Assembly: GCF_042654525.1 (NCBI RefSeq)
Contig: NZ_JBHSGP010000004.1
Coordinates: forward strand, 186,001-250,000
DNA length: 64,000 nucleotides
Direction: 5' to 3'
From: Geojedonia litorea
GTDB lineage: Bacteria; Bacteroidota; Bacteroidia; Flavobacteriales; Flavobacteriaceae
Shown: positions 8,477 through 16,769 of the stretch, in pieces
How positions within the stretch are numbered: the stretch's first letter is position 1
Layout of the letters: each line of letters begins with the position of its first letter
The notes under the pieces: generated by a model
Told to the model about the DNA's origin: nothing
Databases searched by the model: none
What the model saw: the letters and a program-made list of their open reading frames with translations, nothing else
Position numbers and translations under genes: made by a program

Positions 8477-9562
8477 TTATTTTAAATAGCTTGCTAATAA
8501 CCTATGAAAATGATGTACACCCTTTTCTCGTGTAGGTGAAAAACGTCCTGTATTGTAAAATCTAGATTGTACGCCTTTATGAACGCTTTCGACTACAAAT
8601 TCATCTTCACGTTCTACTTTGTCTAATAAAGCTCCAGCTCCTTTATTCAATTTGTTTTCATCATAAACATAGGTAATGAAGCTAACTTTTGTTTTGTTCA
8701 AACTTATAGGTTTTACAATATTAATAGATAGTCCCCAAGGATAAAAGTTGAACATCATATTAGGAAAGATCCAGTAATAATAGGCGCCCACGTTTTTGCC
8801 ATAATCGATATGGTATTCTGGTAATTCAAACACTTCTTCACCAGAATTGGCATAACCTATTTGAAGATTGCAATGCTCGTAAATTTCGGTGGTGTAATTA
8901 CCATAATCCAAAACATCGTTTAATGAATCATGCACGAAAGGGATATGAAAACCTTCCAAATAATTATCACAGTATAATGCCCAATGGCAATTGACCAGAT
9001 AGTCTTTACTTAAATCCTTTCGATGTTTAAATTGGTGGAGCGGTAAAAAGCCAATACGATCAATCATCACCTGTAACACCGTATCGAAATCAAATATAGG
9101 ATTTAGACTCACAAAAATAAAAGGGTCTAAAGTGGCTACCATAAATTCCCGTAAATCGTCACATGGCCTTGGAAAGTTTTTTGCCTGTTCAAATTCGGGC
9201 ATGGACTTAAATGAACCATCCAAATTATAGCGTCTTCCATGATATAAACAGCGTAGCTGTGTTGCCTTTCCAGAATTGGCCACAACAATATTACCGCGAT
9301 GGGTACAGACATTGCTTAAACATTTAATAGTGTCGGACTTATCACGAACAAGTACTAAAGGTTCAGTAATATAATTATCCAAAAGAATAAAAGGGTGCAC
9401 CGTTTCTGTAAAAGGCACCAAACTATCGTCGCCTATCCATTGCCAGGTTTTTAGAAAGATAGTTTCCTTTATAGCATTGAAGACTTTTTCGCTTCTATAA
9501 AATTCAGCAGGAAGCGTTTCAGCAAGTCGGATATCTTTATTGATATTGAATTGGTTAGCCAT
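8477..9562 (-). CDS. Rieske non-haem iron oxygenase, alpha subunit type
   Basis: A 361-residue soluble protein. The Rieske [2Fe-2S] ligands are C86-T-H88 and C105-L-Y-H108. The catalytic domain has DNYLEGFHIPFVH (residues 199-211), where H206 and H211 are the expected mononuclear iron ligands. The C-terminal GVHHFHRLL segment resembles that of choline-monooxygenase/ring-hydroxylase relatives. These enzymes hydroxylate or demethylate aromatic or quaternary-ammonium substrates and need a reductase partner. None is encoded next to it, so electrons must come from elsewhere. Substrate unknown. The lysA terminator at 9643-9668 separates it from lysA, so it has its own transcript. Confidence 0.87.
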   Translation of the reverse strand: MANQFNINKDIRLAETLPAEFYRSEKVFNAIKETIFLKTWQWIGDDSLVPFTETVHPFILLDNYITEPLVLVRDKSDTIKCLSNVCTHRGNIVVANSGKATQLRCLYHGRRYNLDGSFKSMPEFEQAKNFPRPCDDLREFMVATLDPFIFVSLNPIFDFDTVLQVMIDRIGFLPLHQFKHRKDLSKDYLVNCHWALYCDNYLEGFHIPFVHDSLNDVLDYGNYTTEIYEHCNLQIGYANSGEEVFELPEYHIDYGKNVGAYYYWIFPNMMFNFYPWGLSINIVKPISLNKTKVSFITYVYDENKLNKGAGALLDKVEREDEFVVESVHKGVQSRFYNTGRFSPTREKGVHHFHRLLASYLK

Positions 9563-9642
9563 AAATTGTGTATATACTGGAAAAATACGAATTTATTTGT
9601 TTCCAATATAGAAATTCCAAAGGACCAATTTTTGGAAATAAA

Positions 9643-9668
9643 AAAAGCGCCTTAACAAAGGCGCTTTT
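9643..9668 (-). terminator. Intrinsic terminator of lysA
   Basis: A perfect 11-base-pair stem (AAAAGCGCCTT / AAGGCGCTTTT) with an AACA loop directly follows the lysA stop codon. On the minus strand it is followed by a run of T residues. Confidence 0.9.
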
Positions 9669-9671
9669 AGA

Positions 9672-10877
9672 TTAGAATTGAATCTCTACTTGATTCTTTA
9701 ATATATCTTCAAAAGTTTCTCTTTTTCTGATTAAATGTGCTTTGTCCTTATACCAAAGTACTTCTGCTGGACGGTAGCGAGAGTTGTAATTACTTGCCAT
9801 TGTAAAGCAATAAGCTCCAGCATTTTTAAAGCATAAAATATCATCTTCACTAATCTCGTTTATGCGTCTGTTATTTGCAAAGGTATCTGTTTCGCAGATA
9901 TAACCCACAACCGAATAAAAACGTTCACGACCATTTGGATTTGAAATATTAATAATTTCATGCTGTGATCCATAAAGCATCGGTCTTATTAAGTGGTTAA
10001 ACCCAGAATCAATCTGTGCAAATACGGTTGAAGTGGTTTGTTTAACAACATTAACTTTAGCTAAAAATACGCCGGCTTCACTCACTAAAAATTTACCTGG
10101 CTCGAAGGCTAGGGTTAGTTGTTTACCGTATTCTTTGCAAAAGTCATTAAAACGTTTGGTTAATTTTTCACCCAACTCTTCAATATTGGTCTCAATATCT
10201 CCAGCTTTGTAAGGAACTTTAAATCCAGAACCAAAATCTATAAACTCTAAATTTTTAAAGCTTTTCGCAGTATCAAATAAAATTTCACTAGCATATAAAA
10301 ACACATCAATATCCAAAATATCGCTTCCCGTATGCATATGAATACCATTGATATTCATTTTGGTGTTTTCAACAATTCTAAGGATGTGAGGGATTTGGTG
10401 TATCGAAATTCCAAACTTACTATCAATATGCCCAACCGAAATATTCGTGTTTCCACCTGCCATAACATGTGGGTTAATTCTAACACATACTGGAATTTTT
10501 GGGTATTTTGTACCAAATTGCTCTAAAATAGACAGGTTGTCGATATTAATCTGAACGCCTAATTTAGCGACATCTTCAATTTCTTTAAGTGAAACACCAT
10601 TTGGTGTGAAAATAATTTGTTTAGGTTCGAATCCTGCTGCCAGACCTAATTTTACTTCTTGAATAGATACAGTATCTAATCCAGAACCTAAAGTGTTGAA
10701 CAATTTAAGAACCGAAAGATTGGATAGTGCCTTGACGGCATAATTAATCTTCAACTTCTTCACCTTACTAAATGCAGAAGTTAAACGTTTGTATTGCGAT
10801 GTGATTTTTTCGGCATCGTAAACGTAAACTGGACTTCCGAAGTCCTTTGCAATTTGTAACAAGGTGTTTTGTTCCAT
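9672..10877 (-). CDS. lysA: Diaminopimelate decarboxylase
   Basis: The 401-residue product is a fold-type III PLP enzyme that decarboxylates meso-diaminopimelate to lysine, the last step of lysine synthesis. Visible motifs: NYAVKALSN with PLP-binding Lys49; GIHMHTGSDI with the histidine that stacks on PLP; the EPGKFLV phosphate-region motif; and YICETDTF with the catalytic cysteine of the partner subunit site. Length is normal for the family. It is transcribed alone, from a TAnnTTTG promoter at 10905-10931 to the terminator at 9643-9668. The earlier pathway gene dapD is in the same window at 50751. Confidence 0.95.
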   Translation of the reverse strand: MEQNTLLQIAKDFGSPVYVYDAEKITSQYKRLTSAFSKVKKLKINYAVKALSNLSVLKLFNTLGSGLDTVSIQEVKLGLAAGFEPKQIIFTPNGVSLKEIEDVAKLGVQINIDNLSILEQFGTKYPKIPVCVRINPHVMAGGNTNISVGHIDSKFGISIHQIPHILRIVENTKMNINGIHMHTGSDILDIDVFLYASEILFDTAKSFKNLEFIDFGSGFKVPYKAGDIETNIEELGEKLTKRFNDFCKEYGKQLTLAFEPGKFLVSEAGVFLAKVNVVKQTTSTVFAQIDSGFNHLIRPMLYGSQHEIINISNPNGRERFYSVVGYICETDTFANNRRINEISEDDILCFKNAGAYCFTMASNYNSRYRPAEVLWYKDKAHLIRKRETFEDILKNQVEIQF

Positions 10878-10904
10878 TTTTATTAGGTTTTATAATTAAA
10901 GTTG

Positions 10905-10931
10905 CAAAGCTATAAAGTTTTTTCTACTCAA
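10905..10931 (-). promoter_or_regulatory. lysA promoter, Bacteroidota type
   Basis: On the minus strand TAGCTTTG (10912-10905) matches the -7 consensus TAnnTTTG exactly, with a TTG at 10931-10929 as the -33 element and 16 bases between them, slightly short of the usual 17-23. Transcription would start about 20 bases before the ATG. Confidence 0.55.
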
Positions 10932-11005
10932 AAGCTAATAATTCTTTAAAAATAAGGGGTAATGAATGTGTTTTTCATAAGCTAATTAATCATTATTAAA
11001 AATTA

Positions 11006-11036
11006 TTGGTTAAAAGGGTAAGGATGATTACTTTTG
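11006..11036 (+). promoter_or_regulatory. sucC promoter, Bacteroidota type
   Basis: TTG at 11006-11008 and TACTTTTG at 11029-11036 are separated by 20 bases, a textbook match to the TTG-N17-23-TAnnTTTG promoter of Flavobacteria. The expected start of transcription is about 18 bases before the sucC ATG. Confidence 0.75.
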
Positions 11037-11060
11037 TGCCTATAAACATTTGAAACTAGA

Positions 11061-12251
11061 ATGAACTTACACGAATATCAAGGCAAAGAGATTTTAAGCA
11101 GTTTTGGAGTGCGCATCCAACGTGGTATAGTAGCTCAAAATGCTCATGAAGCAGTAGCCGCTGCCAAGCAATTAACTCAAGAGACAGGAACGAGTTGGTA
11201 TGTTATTAAAGCACAAGTCCATGCAGGTGGACGTGGAAAAGGAGGTGGAGTTAAGTTAGCCAAAAACCTTAAGGAAGTTGAACAGATAGCTGGACAAATT
11301 ATTGGAATGAATTTAGTCACGCCACAAACCTCTAAGGAAGGAAAACGAGTTCATCAAGTTTTAATTGCTGAAGATGTCTATTACCCTGGAGCTAGTGAAA
11401 CAAGTGAATTTTATATGTCAGTACTTTTAAATCGTGGTACTGGTCGTAACATGATCATGTATTCAACTGAAGGTGGTATGGATATTGAAACAGTTGCTGA
11501 AGAAACACCACATTTAATATTTACCGAAGAAATAGACCCTTCAGTAGGACTGATGCCTTTTCAAGCAAGACGCATTGCGTTTAATTTAGGCTTGTCTGGT
11601 ACAGCCTTTAAGGAAATGACCAAATTTGTGTCATCACTTTACACCGCTTATGTGAAGTCAGATTCTTCATTATTTGAAATCAATCCAGTTTTAAAAACAA
11701 GCGATGACAAAATTATGGCAGTTGATGCTAAAGTAACCATTGATGACAACGCCTTATATAGACATAAAGATTACGTAAATTTAAGAGACTTACGTGAAGA
11801 AAATCCTATTGAAGTAGAAGCTAAAGAAGTAGGTTTAAATTATGTTGATTTAGACGGTAATGTAGGGTGTATGGTGAATGGTGCAGGGCTTGCTATGGCA
11901 ACAATGGACTTGATCAAGCAAGCTGGAGGCGAACCGGCCAACTTTTTAGATGTTGGAGGTACAGCAGATGCAGCGCGTGTGGAAGCGGCATTCAAAATTA
12001 TATTGAAAGATCCAGCTGTAAAGGCTATTTTAATTAATATTTTTGGTGGTATAGTTCGTTGTGACAGAGTAGCACAAGGCGTTATTGATGCCTATAAAAA
12101 TATGGGAACAATCAATGTTCCAATTATTGTAAGATTACAAGGTACCAATGCTGATATTGCTAAAGAATTAATTGACAGTTCTGGTCTCGATGTTCAAAGT
12201 GCAGTTGAATTCCAAGAAGCTGCTGATAAGGTACAGGCTGTATTAGCTTAA
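11061..12251 (+). CDS. sucC: Succinyl-CoA synthetase (ADP-forming), beta subunit
   Basis: This 396-residue TCA-cycle enzyme subunit binds the nucleotide and, with SucD, interconverts succinyl-CoA and succinate with ATP formation. It starts MNLHEYQGKEIL, the classic SucC N-terminus. The ATP-grasp domain includes KAQVHAGGRGKGGGVKL. The C-terminal ligase-CoA domain includes NGAGLAMATMD, FLDVGGTAD and NIFGGIVRCD. sucD is not adjacent; the gene has its own promoter and terminator, so it is monocistronic here, as often seen in Flavobacteria. Confidence 0.97.
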   Translation: MNLHEYQGKEILSSFGVRIQRGIVAQNAHEAVAAAKQLTQETGTSWYVIKAQVHAGGRGKGGGVKLAKNLKEVEQIAGQIIGMNLVTPQTSKEGKRVHQVLIAEDVYYPGASETSEFYMSVLLNRGTGRNMIMYSTEGGMDIETVAEETPHLIFTEEIDPSVGLMPFQARRIAFNLGLSGTAFKEMTKFVSSLYTAYVKSDSSLFEINPVLKTSDDKIMAVDAKVTIDDNALYRHKDYVNLRDLREENPIEVEAKEVGLNYVDLDGNVGCMVNGAGLAMATMDLIKQAGGEPANFLDVGGTADAARVEAAFKIILKDPAVKAILINIFGGIVRCDRVAQGVIDAYKNMGTINVPIIVRLQGTNADIAKELIDSSGLDVQSAVEFQEAADKVQAVLA

Positions 12252-12274
12252 TAGGTCATCTTTTTAGAATAATT

Positions 12275-12301
12275 AAAAGCTCTCACTGGTTGAGGGCTTT
12301 T
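12275..12301 (+). terminator. Intrinsic terminator of sucC
   Basis: AAAAGCTCTCA and TGAGGGCTTTT form an 11-pair stem (one G-T pair) with a five-base loop, followed by further T residues, 24 bases after the sucC stop. Confidence 0.88.
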
Positions 12302-12435
12302 TTTATGGGGTTTTGTGAATTAGTGTTAATTCTTAGTGTAATTTGTTAAAAAAGGGTTAAATCGGTGATAATGTGTAACATTATGTTTTGATAAACGTCT
12401 TTACTACAAATTCATTAATCAAAAAATCAAAAATC

Positions 12436-12774
12436 ATGAAATCAATCAAAATTTTCGCGCTAGTAGCAGTTTTTGCTTTCAGCAGTGCCCTTTATGCGGG
12501 GTCAAATCCATCAAATGATGCTCCAACAGTTATTTCTAACGAAATTGGAAAGCTTCTAAAAAATCCAAATTTTAAAGTAGGCAATGATGTGTTTGCCAAT
12601 GTTAAAATTTTATTCAACCAAGACAATCAAATTGTTGTGCTTTCTGTAGATTCAAATGAAAAAGGTGTAGAGAGTTACATTAAACACAGATTAAACTATA
12701 ACAAATTGTCAATTGATGTGAACAATAAAAACAGATATTATATTGTACCGGTTAGGATAACTGCAAAACAATAA
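12436..12774 (+). CDS. Small exported protein, function unknown
   Basis: I choose the ATG at 12436 because it begins a standard signal peptide (MKSIKIFALVAVFAFSSALYAG); the in-frame ATG at 12388 would add 16 residues ahead of it. The mature part is about 90 residues with alternating hydrophobic strands and ends YYIVPVRITAKQ. It looks like a small one-domain periplasmic protein of a kind common in Flavobacteria. I do not recognise a characterised family; a distant likeness to TonB C-terminal folds is possible but unproven. Its own terminator follows. Confidence 0.75.
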   Translation: MKSIKIFALVAVFAFSSALYAGSNPSNDAPTVISNEIGKLLKNPNFKVGNDVFANVKILFNQDNQIVVLSVDSNEKGVESYIKHRLNYNKLSIDVNNKNRYYIVPVRITAKQ

Positions 12775-12798
12775 ACTAATTATTTGTTTTAGTCTGAT

Positions 12799-12827
12799 AA
12801 AAACCCTTAACAATGTTAGGGGTTTTT
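12799..12827. terminator. Bidirectional terminator between convergent genes
   Basis: AAAAACCCTTAAC and GTTAGGGGTTTTT form a 13-pair stem (one G-T pair) with a three-base loop. It ends the plus-strand small exported gene. With T-runs on both sides it can also end the minus-strand DUF1456 transcript, whose stop codon overlaps the stem. Confidence 0.85.
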
Positions 12828-13074
12828 ATGTTTTAGGCTTTTTCTCTTCTTTATTGGGCATAGGACCACGTAGATGAATGACCAAACCATTGAGAAAATT
12901 TCGTAAAATTTGGTCACCACATTCCATATATTTAGGATGGTCTTCTTTTCTAAAGAAGGCACCCAATTCACTTTTTGAAATTCTAAAATCTACGAGTGCC
13001 AAAATCTTTACAATGTCGTCATCGCGCAATTTTAGTGCTACACGTAACTTTTTAAGGATATCATTATTTGTCAT
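12826..13074 (-). CDS. DUF1456 (YehS-like) protein with a single repeat
   Basis: The 82-residue product reads MTNNDILKKLRVALKLRDDD and later GAFFRKEDHPKYMECGDQ, the conserved core of DUF1456. The E. coli YehS protein carries two such units in about 156 residues; this one matches the second unit only, followed by a short charged tail. Flavobacterial one-unit forms exist as far as I recall, so it is probably intact, perhaps dimeric. Function is unknown. It lies 13 bases after the esterase gene and likely shares its transcript. Confidence 0.8.
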   Translation of the reverse strand: MTNNDILKKLRVALKLRDDDIVKILALVDFRISKSELGAFFRKEDHPKYMECGDQILRNFLNGLVIHLRGPMPNKEEKKPKT

Positions 13075-13087
13075 TAGTCATTTTTCA

Positions 13088-13918
13088 TTAATCATTATTA
13101 ATTAGCCATTGATAAGCTTCTGGGAAGTTGGTACTCCAAAGGGTTTCATTGTGATGGCCTTCTGGGATTACTCTATCTATAATATGGTTGTTGTTAACGC
13201 CTTTTTCTTTGAGCAATTTAACTATTTCATGTTGATCTGTTACCATAATCGATATACTATCGGTAGATTTACCCTCTTCCGAACCTACCAAAAAGTAAAA
13301 CTTTTTATTTGAGTCTATATTTGAACTAGCAATAAATCTGAATAGTTCATCCTTATTAATCCATATTGCAGGTGAAAATACGCCGGCTTTTCCAAAAGTT
13401 GCAGGATATTTTAGTACAGCGTAAAGCGATGTCAAACCTCCTAATGACGAACCCCAAATTATGGTGTTTTCTTTAGATGATAAGGTTCTGTAGGTTGAAT
13501 CGACTACAGGTTTTAGAGTTTCTATGATAAAGTTTAAATACGCATCTGCTTTTCCGCCGCCATATTTTTCATTTGTAAAAGGGGTGAGTTCATCAATACG
13601 TTTTTCGTTGCCGTGTTCAATACCAACTATAATTGATGGATTGGTCTCTAGAGCATCTAAATATTCATCAATTTTCCATTCCCCAACATAGGAAGTCTTT
13701 TCATCAAAAAGATTTTGAGCGTCATGCATGTAAATAACCTGATATGATGAGTTGGAATCGTTATAACCTTTAGGCAGGTAAACCCAAATAGTCTTTTGAG
13801 TTTGAAGTTGAGGTGCATCTATTATGAACGTATTAACCTGTTTAGATGCCGTGCTTTGGGCGTCAATTTTAAATACTGAAACTAGGATATAGAAAAAAAG
13901 GAAAGACACGATTTTCAT
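13088..13918 (-). CDS. Exported alpha/beta-hydrolase, esterase-D/enterochelin-esterase type
   Basis: A 276-residue protein with a signal peptide (residues 1-20). The nucleophile elbow GSSLGG places Ser158 as the catalytic serine, and EGHHNETLW (residues 253-261) supplies His255 or His256. YMHDAQNLFDEK and the GSSLGGL context fit the putative-esterase family, which includes siderophore esterases and feruloyl/acetyl-xylan esterases. Its substrate cannot be told. It is the first gene of a two-gene unit with the DUF1456 gene and is not physically linked to the PUL. Confidence 0.83.
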   Translation of the reverse strand: MKIVSFLFFYILVSVFKIDAQSTASKQVNTFIIDAPQLQTQKTIWVYLPKGYNDSNSSYQVIYMHDAQNLFDEKTSYVGEWKIDEYLDALETNPSIIVGIEHGNEKRIDELTPFTNEKYGGGKADAYLNFIIETLKPVVDSTYRTLSSKENTIIWGSSLGGLTSLYAVLKYPATFGKAGVFSPAIWINKDELFRFIASSNIDSNKKFYFLVGSEEGKSTDSISIMVTDQHEIVKLLKEKGVNNNHIIDRVIPEGHHNETLWSTNFPEAYQWLINND

Positions 13919-14185
13919 GACATAAATTTAATAAAAGCAAAATATTAAACCCATTAAATTTCAACAATAGGGATTTGCATCGTTACAACAAATGGTTTCC
14001 CGATATTCGACGAAATGCAAAAATGATATAATAGTCTGTTAATCAGCATTTTAAATATTATTTTAAGGTCATTGTACGAAATAAACGACGAAAAGCACTT
14101 TTTTTTTCGATAAGCTACAAAATATGCGGGATTATCACATTTGAAATCTGCTTAACTTTATATTGAATAATTAATCCTCCTCACA

Positions 14186-14587
14186 ATGATAAATCGTGTT
14201 GAAAAATTGAGTCTGCTTTCAGAAATGATCGCCTTCGCCCAAATCGATGCAAATATTAAATCTATTGAGTACAAATTTTTATTGGGAGTTGCTAAACAGC
14301 TCGAAATTTGCCAGGAAGATTTTGATTATTTATTTGCGCATCCAGTAACCTACGTCCATTTAAAATCGCATAGTGAACGCATCGTTCAGTTTCATCGTTT
14401 AGTTTTATTAATGAATTTAGACCAAACTATTGGTGACAAGGATTTGATTAAACTCCACAACTTTGGACTACGAATGGGTTTGAGCCATGAGTCTATAAAT
14501 AGGGTTTTGGATGTGATGGAAAGTTTTCCAAATAAAATTGTTCCACCTGACTTTTTAATTGAAATATTTAAGGTTCAGTACAATTAG
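14186..14587 (+). CDS. Small TerB-like helical protein, function unknown
   Basis: A 133-residue all-helical soluble protein without a signal peptide. Its layout of short helices with conserved acidic positions (ISLLSEMIAFAQIDANIKS-like start, later LVLLMNLDQTIGDKD) resembles TerB-type modules, which bind metal or act as scaffolds; the match is by eye and modest. It converges on uvrB with an 89-base gap. Similar flavobacterial proteins beside uvrB tend to inherit a UvrB label by proximity; it has no helicase motif and is not UvrB. Confidence 0.6.
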   Translation: MINRVEKLSLLSEMIAFAQIDANIKSIEYKFLLGVAKQLEICQEDFDYLFAHPVTYVHLKSHSERIVQFHRLVLLMNLDQTIGDKDLIKLHNFGLRMGLSHESINRVLDVMESFPNKIVPPDFLIEIFKVQYN

Positions 14588-14676
14588 GGTTAATACCCAA
14601 TATTGAAATTTCAAATTCCAATTACTATATTAATGATAGGATTGTTGGATTTTGGTACTTTTAATTTGAAATTTGG

Positions 14677-16680
14677 TTACACCTTTAGTTTCTCTAATTT
14701 ATCTTGGTACATTTTTATTTCATCTCTAAACTTGGCAGCTTGCATAAAGTCTAAAGCTTTGGCTGCTTCTTCCATGAATTTTCGTTTTTCACGAATCTTT
14801 TTTTCTAGTTCACCTTTACTTAAATACGCACTTTCAGGTTCGGCAGCTTTTAAGGCTTCTAATTCATAACTATAAGTGCTCACCGAGTTTTTAGCAAGCG
14901 CATTGGCTAAGCTTTTGTTCAAGGCTGTTGGCGTTATATTGTTGGCTGTATTATAAGCAATTTGTTTTTCTCGGCGGTAATTGGTCTCATCCATAGTTTT
15001 TTGCATACTATTGGTAATTTTATCAGCATACATAATGGCTTTTCCATCAAGATGACGAGCCGCCCGACCAACAGTTTGCGTTAGTGAACGCGCCGATCGT
15101 AAAAACCCTTCCTTATCAGCATCAAGTATAGCAACTAAAGAAACTTCAGGTAAATCCAGTCCTTCACGTAATAAATTAACGCCCACCAAAACGTCAAACA
15201 ATCCTTTGCGAAGGTCTTGCATAATTTCCACACGTTCTAGGGTATCCACATCACTGTGGATGTAACGCACTCTTATCTGAATTCGGTCTAAATATTTAGT
15301 CAATTCTTCGGCCATACGTTTGGTCAAAGTGGTCACTAAAGTACGTTCATCTTTTTCGACGCGTTGTTGTATTTCCTCTATTAAATCATCAATTTGATTC
15401 AAACTGGGGCGTACTTCAATTATTGGATCTAAAAGTCCTGTAGGCCTAATCACTTGTTCAACGTAAATACCGTCTGTTTTTTGTAACTCATAATCCGCTG
15501 GTGTGGCGCTCACATAAATGACTTGATTTTGCAAAGCTTCAAATTCTTCGAACTTTAGGGGGCGATTATCCATTGCGGCCGGAAGCCTAAATCCGTATTC
15601 TACTAAATTTTCTTTTCGACTTCTATCTCCACCATACATAGCATGGACTTGAGATATGGTGACATGACTTTCATCAACCACCATTAGAAAATCATCGGGA
15701 AAGTAATCCAATAAACAAAAGGGGCGAGTTCCGGGAAGACGACCATCTAAATAACGGGAGTAATTTTCAATTCCAGAGCAATAACCTAATTCACGTATCA
15801 TTTCGAGGTCAAACTCTGTACGTTCTTTAAGGCGTTTTGCTTCAAGGTGTTTGCCTATATCTTTAAAATAGTCGTATTGCTTCATCAAGTCATCCTGAAT
15901 GTCTTTAATCGCATTCTGAAGAACTTCGGGAGACGTAACAAACATATTGGCTGGATAAATATTTAACCGGTCATATTTCTCAATAACTTGATTGGTTTGT
16001 ATATTAAAAGCTTCAATCTCTTCAATTTCATCGCCAAAAAAATGAATTCTGAAGGCATCATCGGCATAACTTGGAAATACATCAACGGTATCGCCTTTGA
16101 TCCTAAAATTACCATGATTAAATTCCGCTTCAGTTCGAGAATATAAACTCTGCACCAATTGATGTAACAGTTTGGTGCGAGAAATGACTTGATCTTTTTT
16201 TAGGGAAATGACATTTTTTTGGAATTCAACCGGATTACCAATACCATAAAGACAGGATACCGAAGCAACAACAATCACATCACGACGCCCCGATAGAAGG
16301 GATGAGGTTGTGCTTAAGCGCATTTTTTCAATTTCCTCATTGATGGAAAGATCCTTCTCTATATAAACTCCCGAAACAGGTATATAGGCTTCGGGTTGGT
16401 AATAATCATAGTACGACACAAAATATTCAACAGCGTTATCTGGAAAAAACTGTTTAAATTCTGAATAAAGCTGGGCGGCCAAAGTTTTATTGTGTGCCAA
16501 AACCAGTGTAGGTCGTTGTACAGCCTCAATCACATTGGCAACCGTAAATGTTTTACCAGAACCAGTGACACCTAATAAGGTTTGGTATTTTTCATTGGAG
16601 TTGATTCCTTCTGCTAATTGTTTGATAGCTTCTGGTTGATCTCCAGTGGGCTTAAATTCTGATTTAACTTTAAAACGCAT
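14677..16680 (-). CDS. uvrB: Excinuclease ABC subunit B
   Basis: The 667-residue product is the damage-verifying helicase of nucleotide excision repair, acting with UvrA and UvrC. Walker A is GVTGSGKT at residues 37-44. The beta-hairpin region has YYDYYQPEAYIP. The DEAD-like box is VVDESHV. Motif VI is QTVGRAARH. The C-terminal UVR domain (about 625-660) that binds UvrC is present. Full length. A TAATTTTG element ends only five bases before the ATG, which hints at a very short leader, but no -33 partner is visible. Confidence 0.97.
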   Translation of the reverse strand: MRFKVKSEFKPTGDQPEAIKQLAEGINSNEKYQTLLGVTGSGKTFTVANVIEAVQRPTLVLAHNKTLAAQLYSEFKQFFPDNAVEYFVSYYDYYQPEAYIPVSGVYIEKDLSINEEIEKMRLSTTSSLLSGRRDVIVVASVSCLYGIGNPVEFQKNVISLKKDQVISRTKLLHQLVQSLYSRTEAEFNHGNFRIKGDTVDVFPSYADDAFRIHFFGDEIEEIEAFNIQTNQVIEKYDRLNIYPANMFVTSPEVLQNAIKDIQDDLMKQYDYFKDIGKHLEAKRLKERTEFDLEMIRELGYCSGIENYSRYLDGRLPGTRPFCLLDYFPDDFLMVVDESHVTISQVHAMYGGDRSRKENLVEYGFRLPAAMDNRPLKFEEFEALQNQVIYVSATPADYELQKTDGIYVEQVIRPTGLLDPIIEVRPSLNQIDDLIEEIQQRVEKDERTLVTTLTKRMAEELTKYLDRIQIRVRYIHSDVDTLERVEIMQDLRKGLFDVLVGVNLLREGLDLPEVSLVAILDADKEGFLRSARSLTQTVGRAARHLDGKAIMYADKITNSMQKTMDETNYRREKQIAYNTANNITPTALNKSLANALAKNSVSTYSYELEALKAAEPESAYLSKGELEKKIREKRKFMEEAAKALDFMQAAKFRDEIKMYQDKLEKLKV

Positions 16681-16769
16681 GATGCAAAATTACATAAAAA
16701 AAGTCGCCTTTCATTTGATGATTATTTTGTGAAATGAGGTGCAACTACAGAAATAAATAAACTAGAGAA

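Noticed and set aside
14176..14180. CCTCC just before the 14186 start
   Set aside because: This is the anti-Shine-Dalgarno sense, not a ribosome-binding site; it is likely chance.
14606..14680. Inverted AAATTTCAAATT / AATTTGAAATTT between the 14186 gene and uvrB
   Set aside because: The arms are about 50 bases apart and wholly A/T-rich at the stem ends; no convincing terminator.
16685..16692. TAATTTTG promoter element for uvrB
   Set aside because: No TTG lies 17-23 bases upstream, and such A/T-rich octamers arise by chance; only mentioned as a weak possibility.
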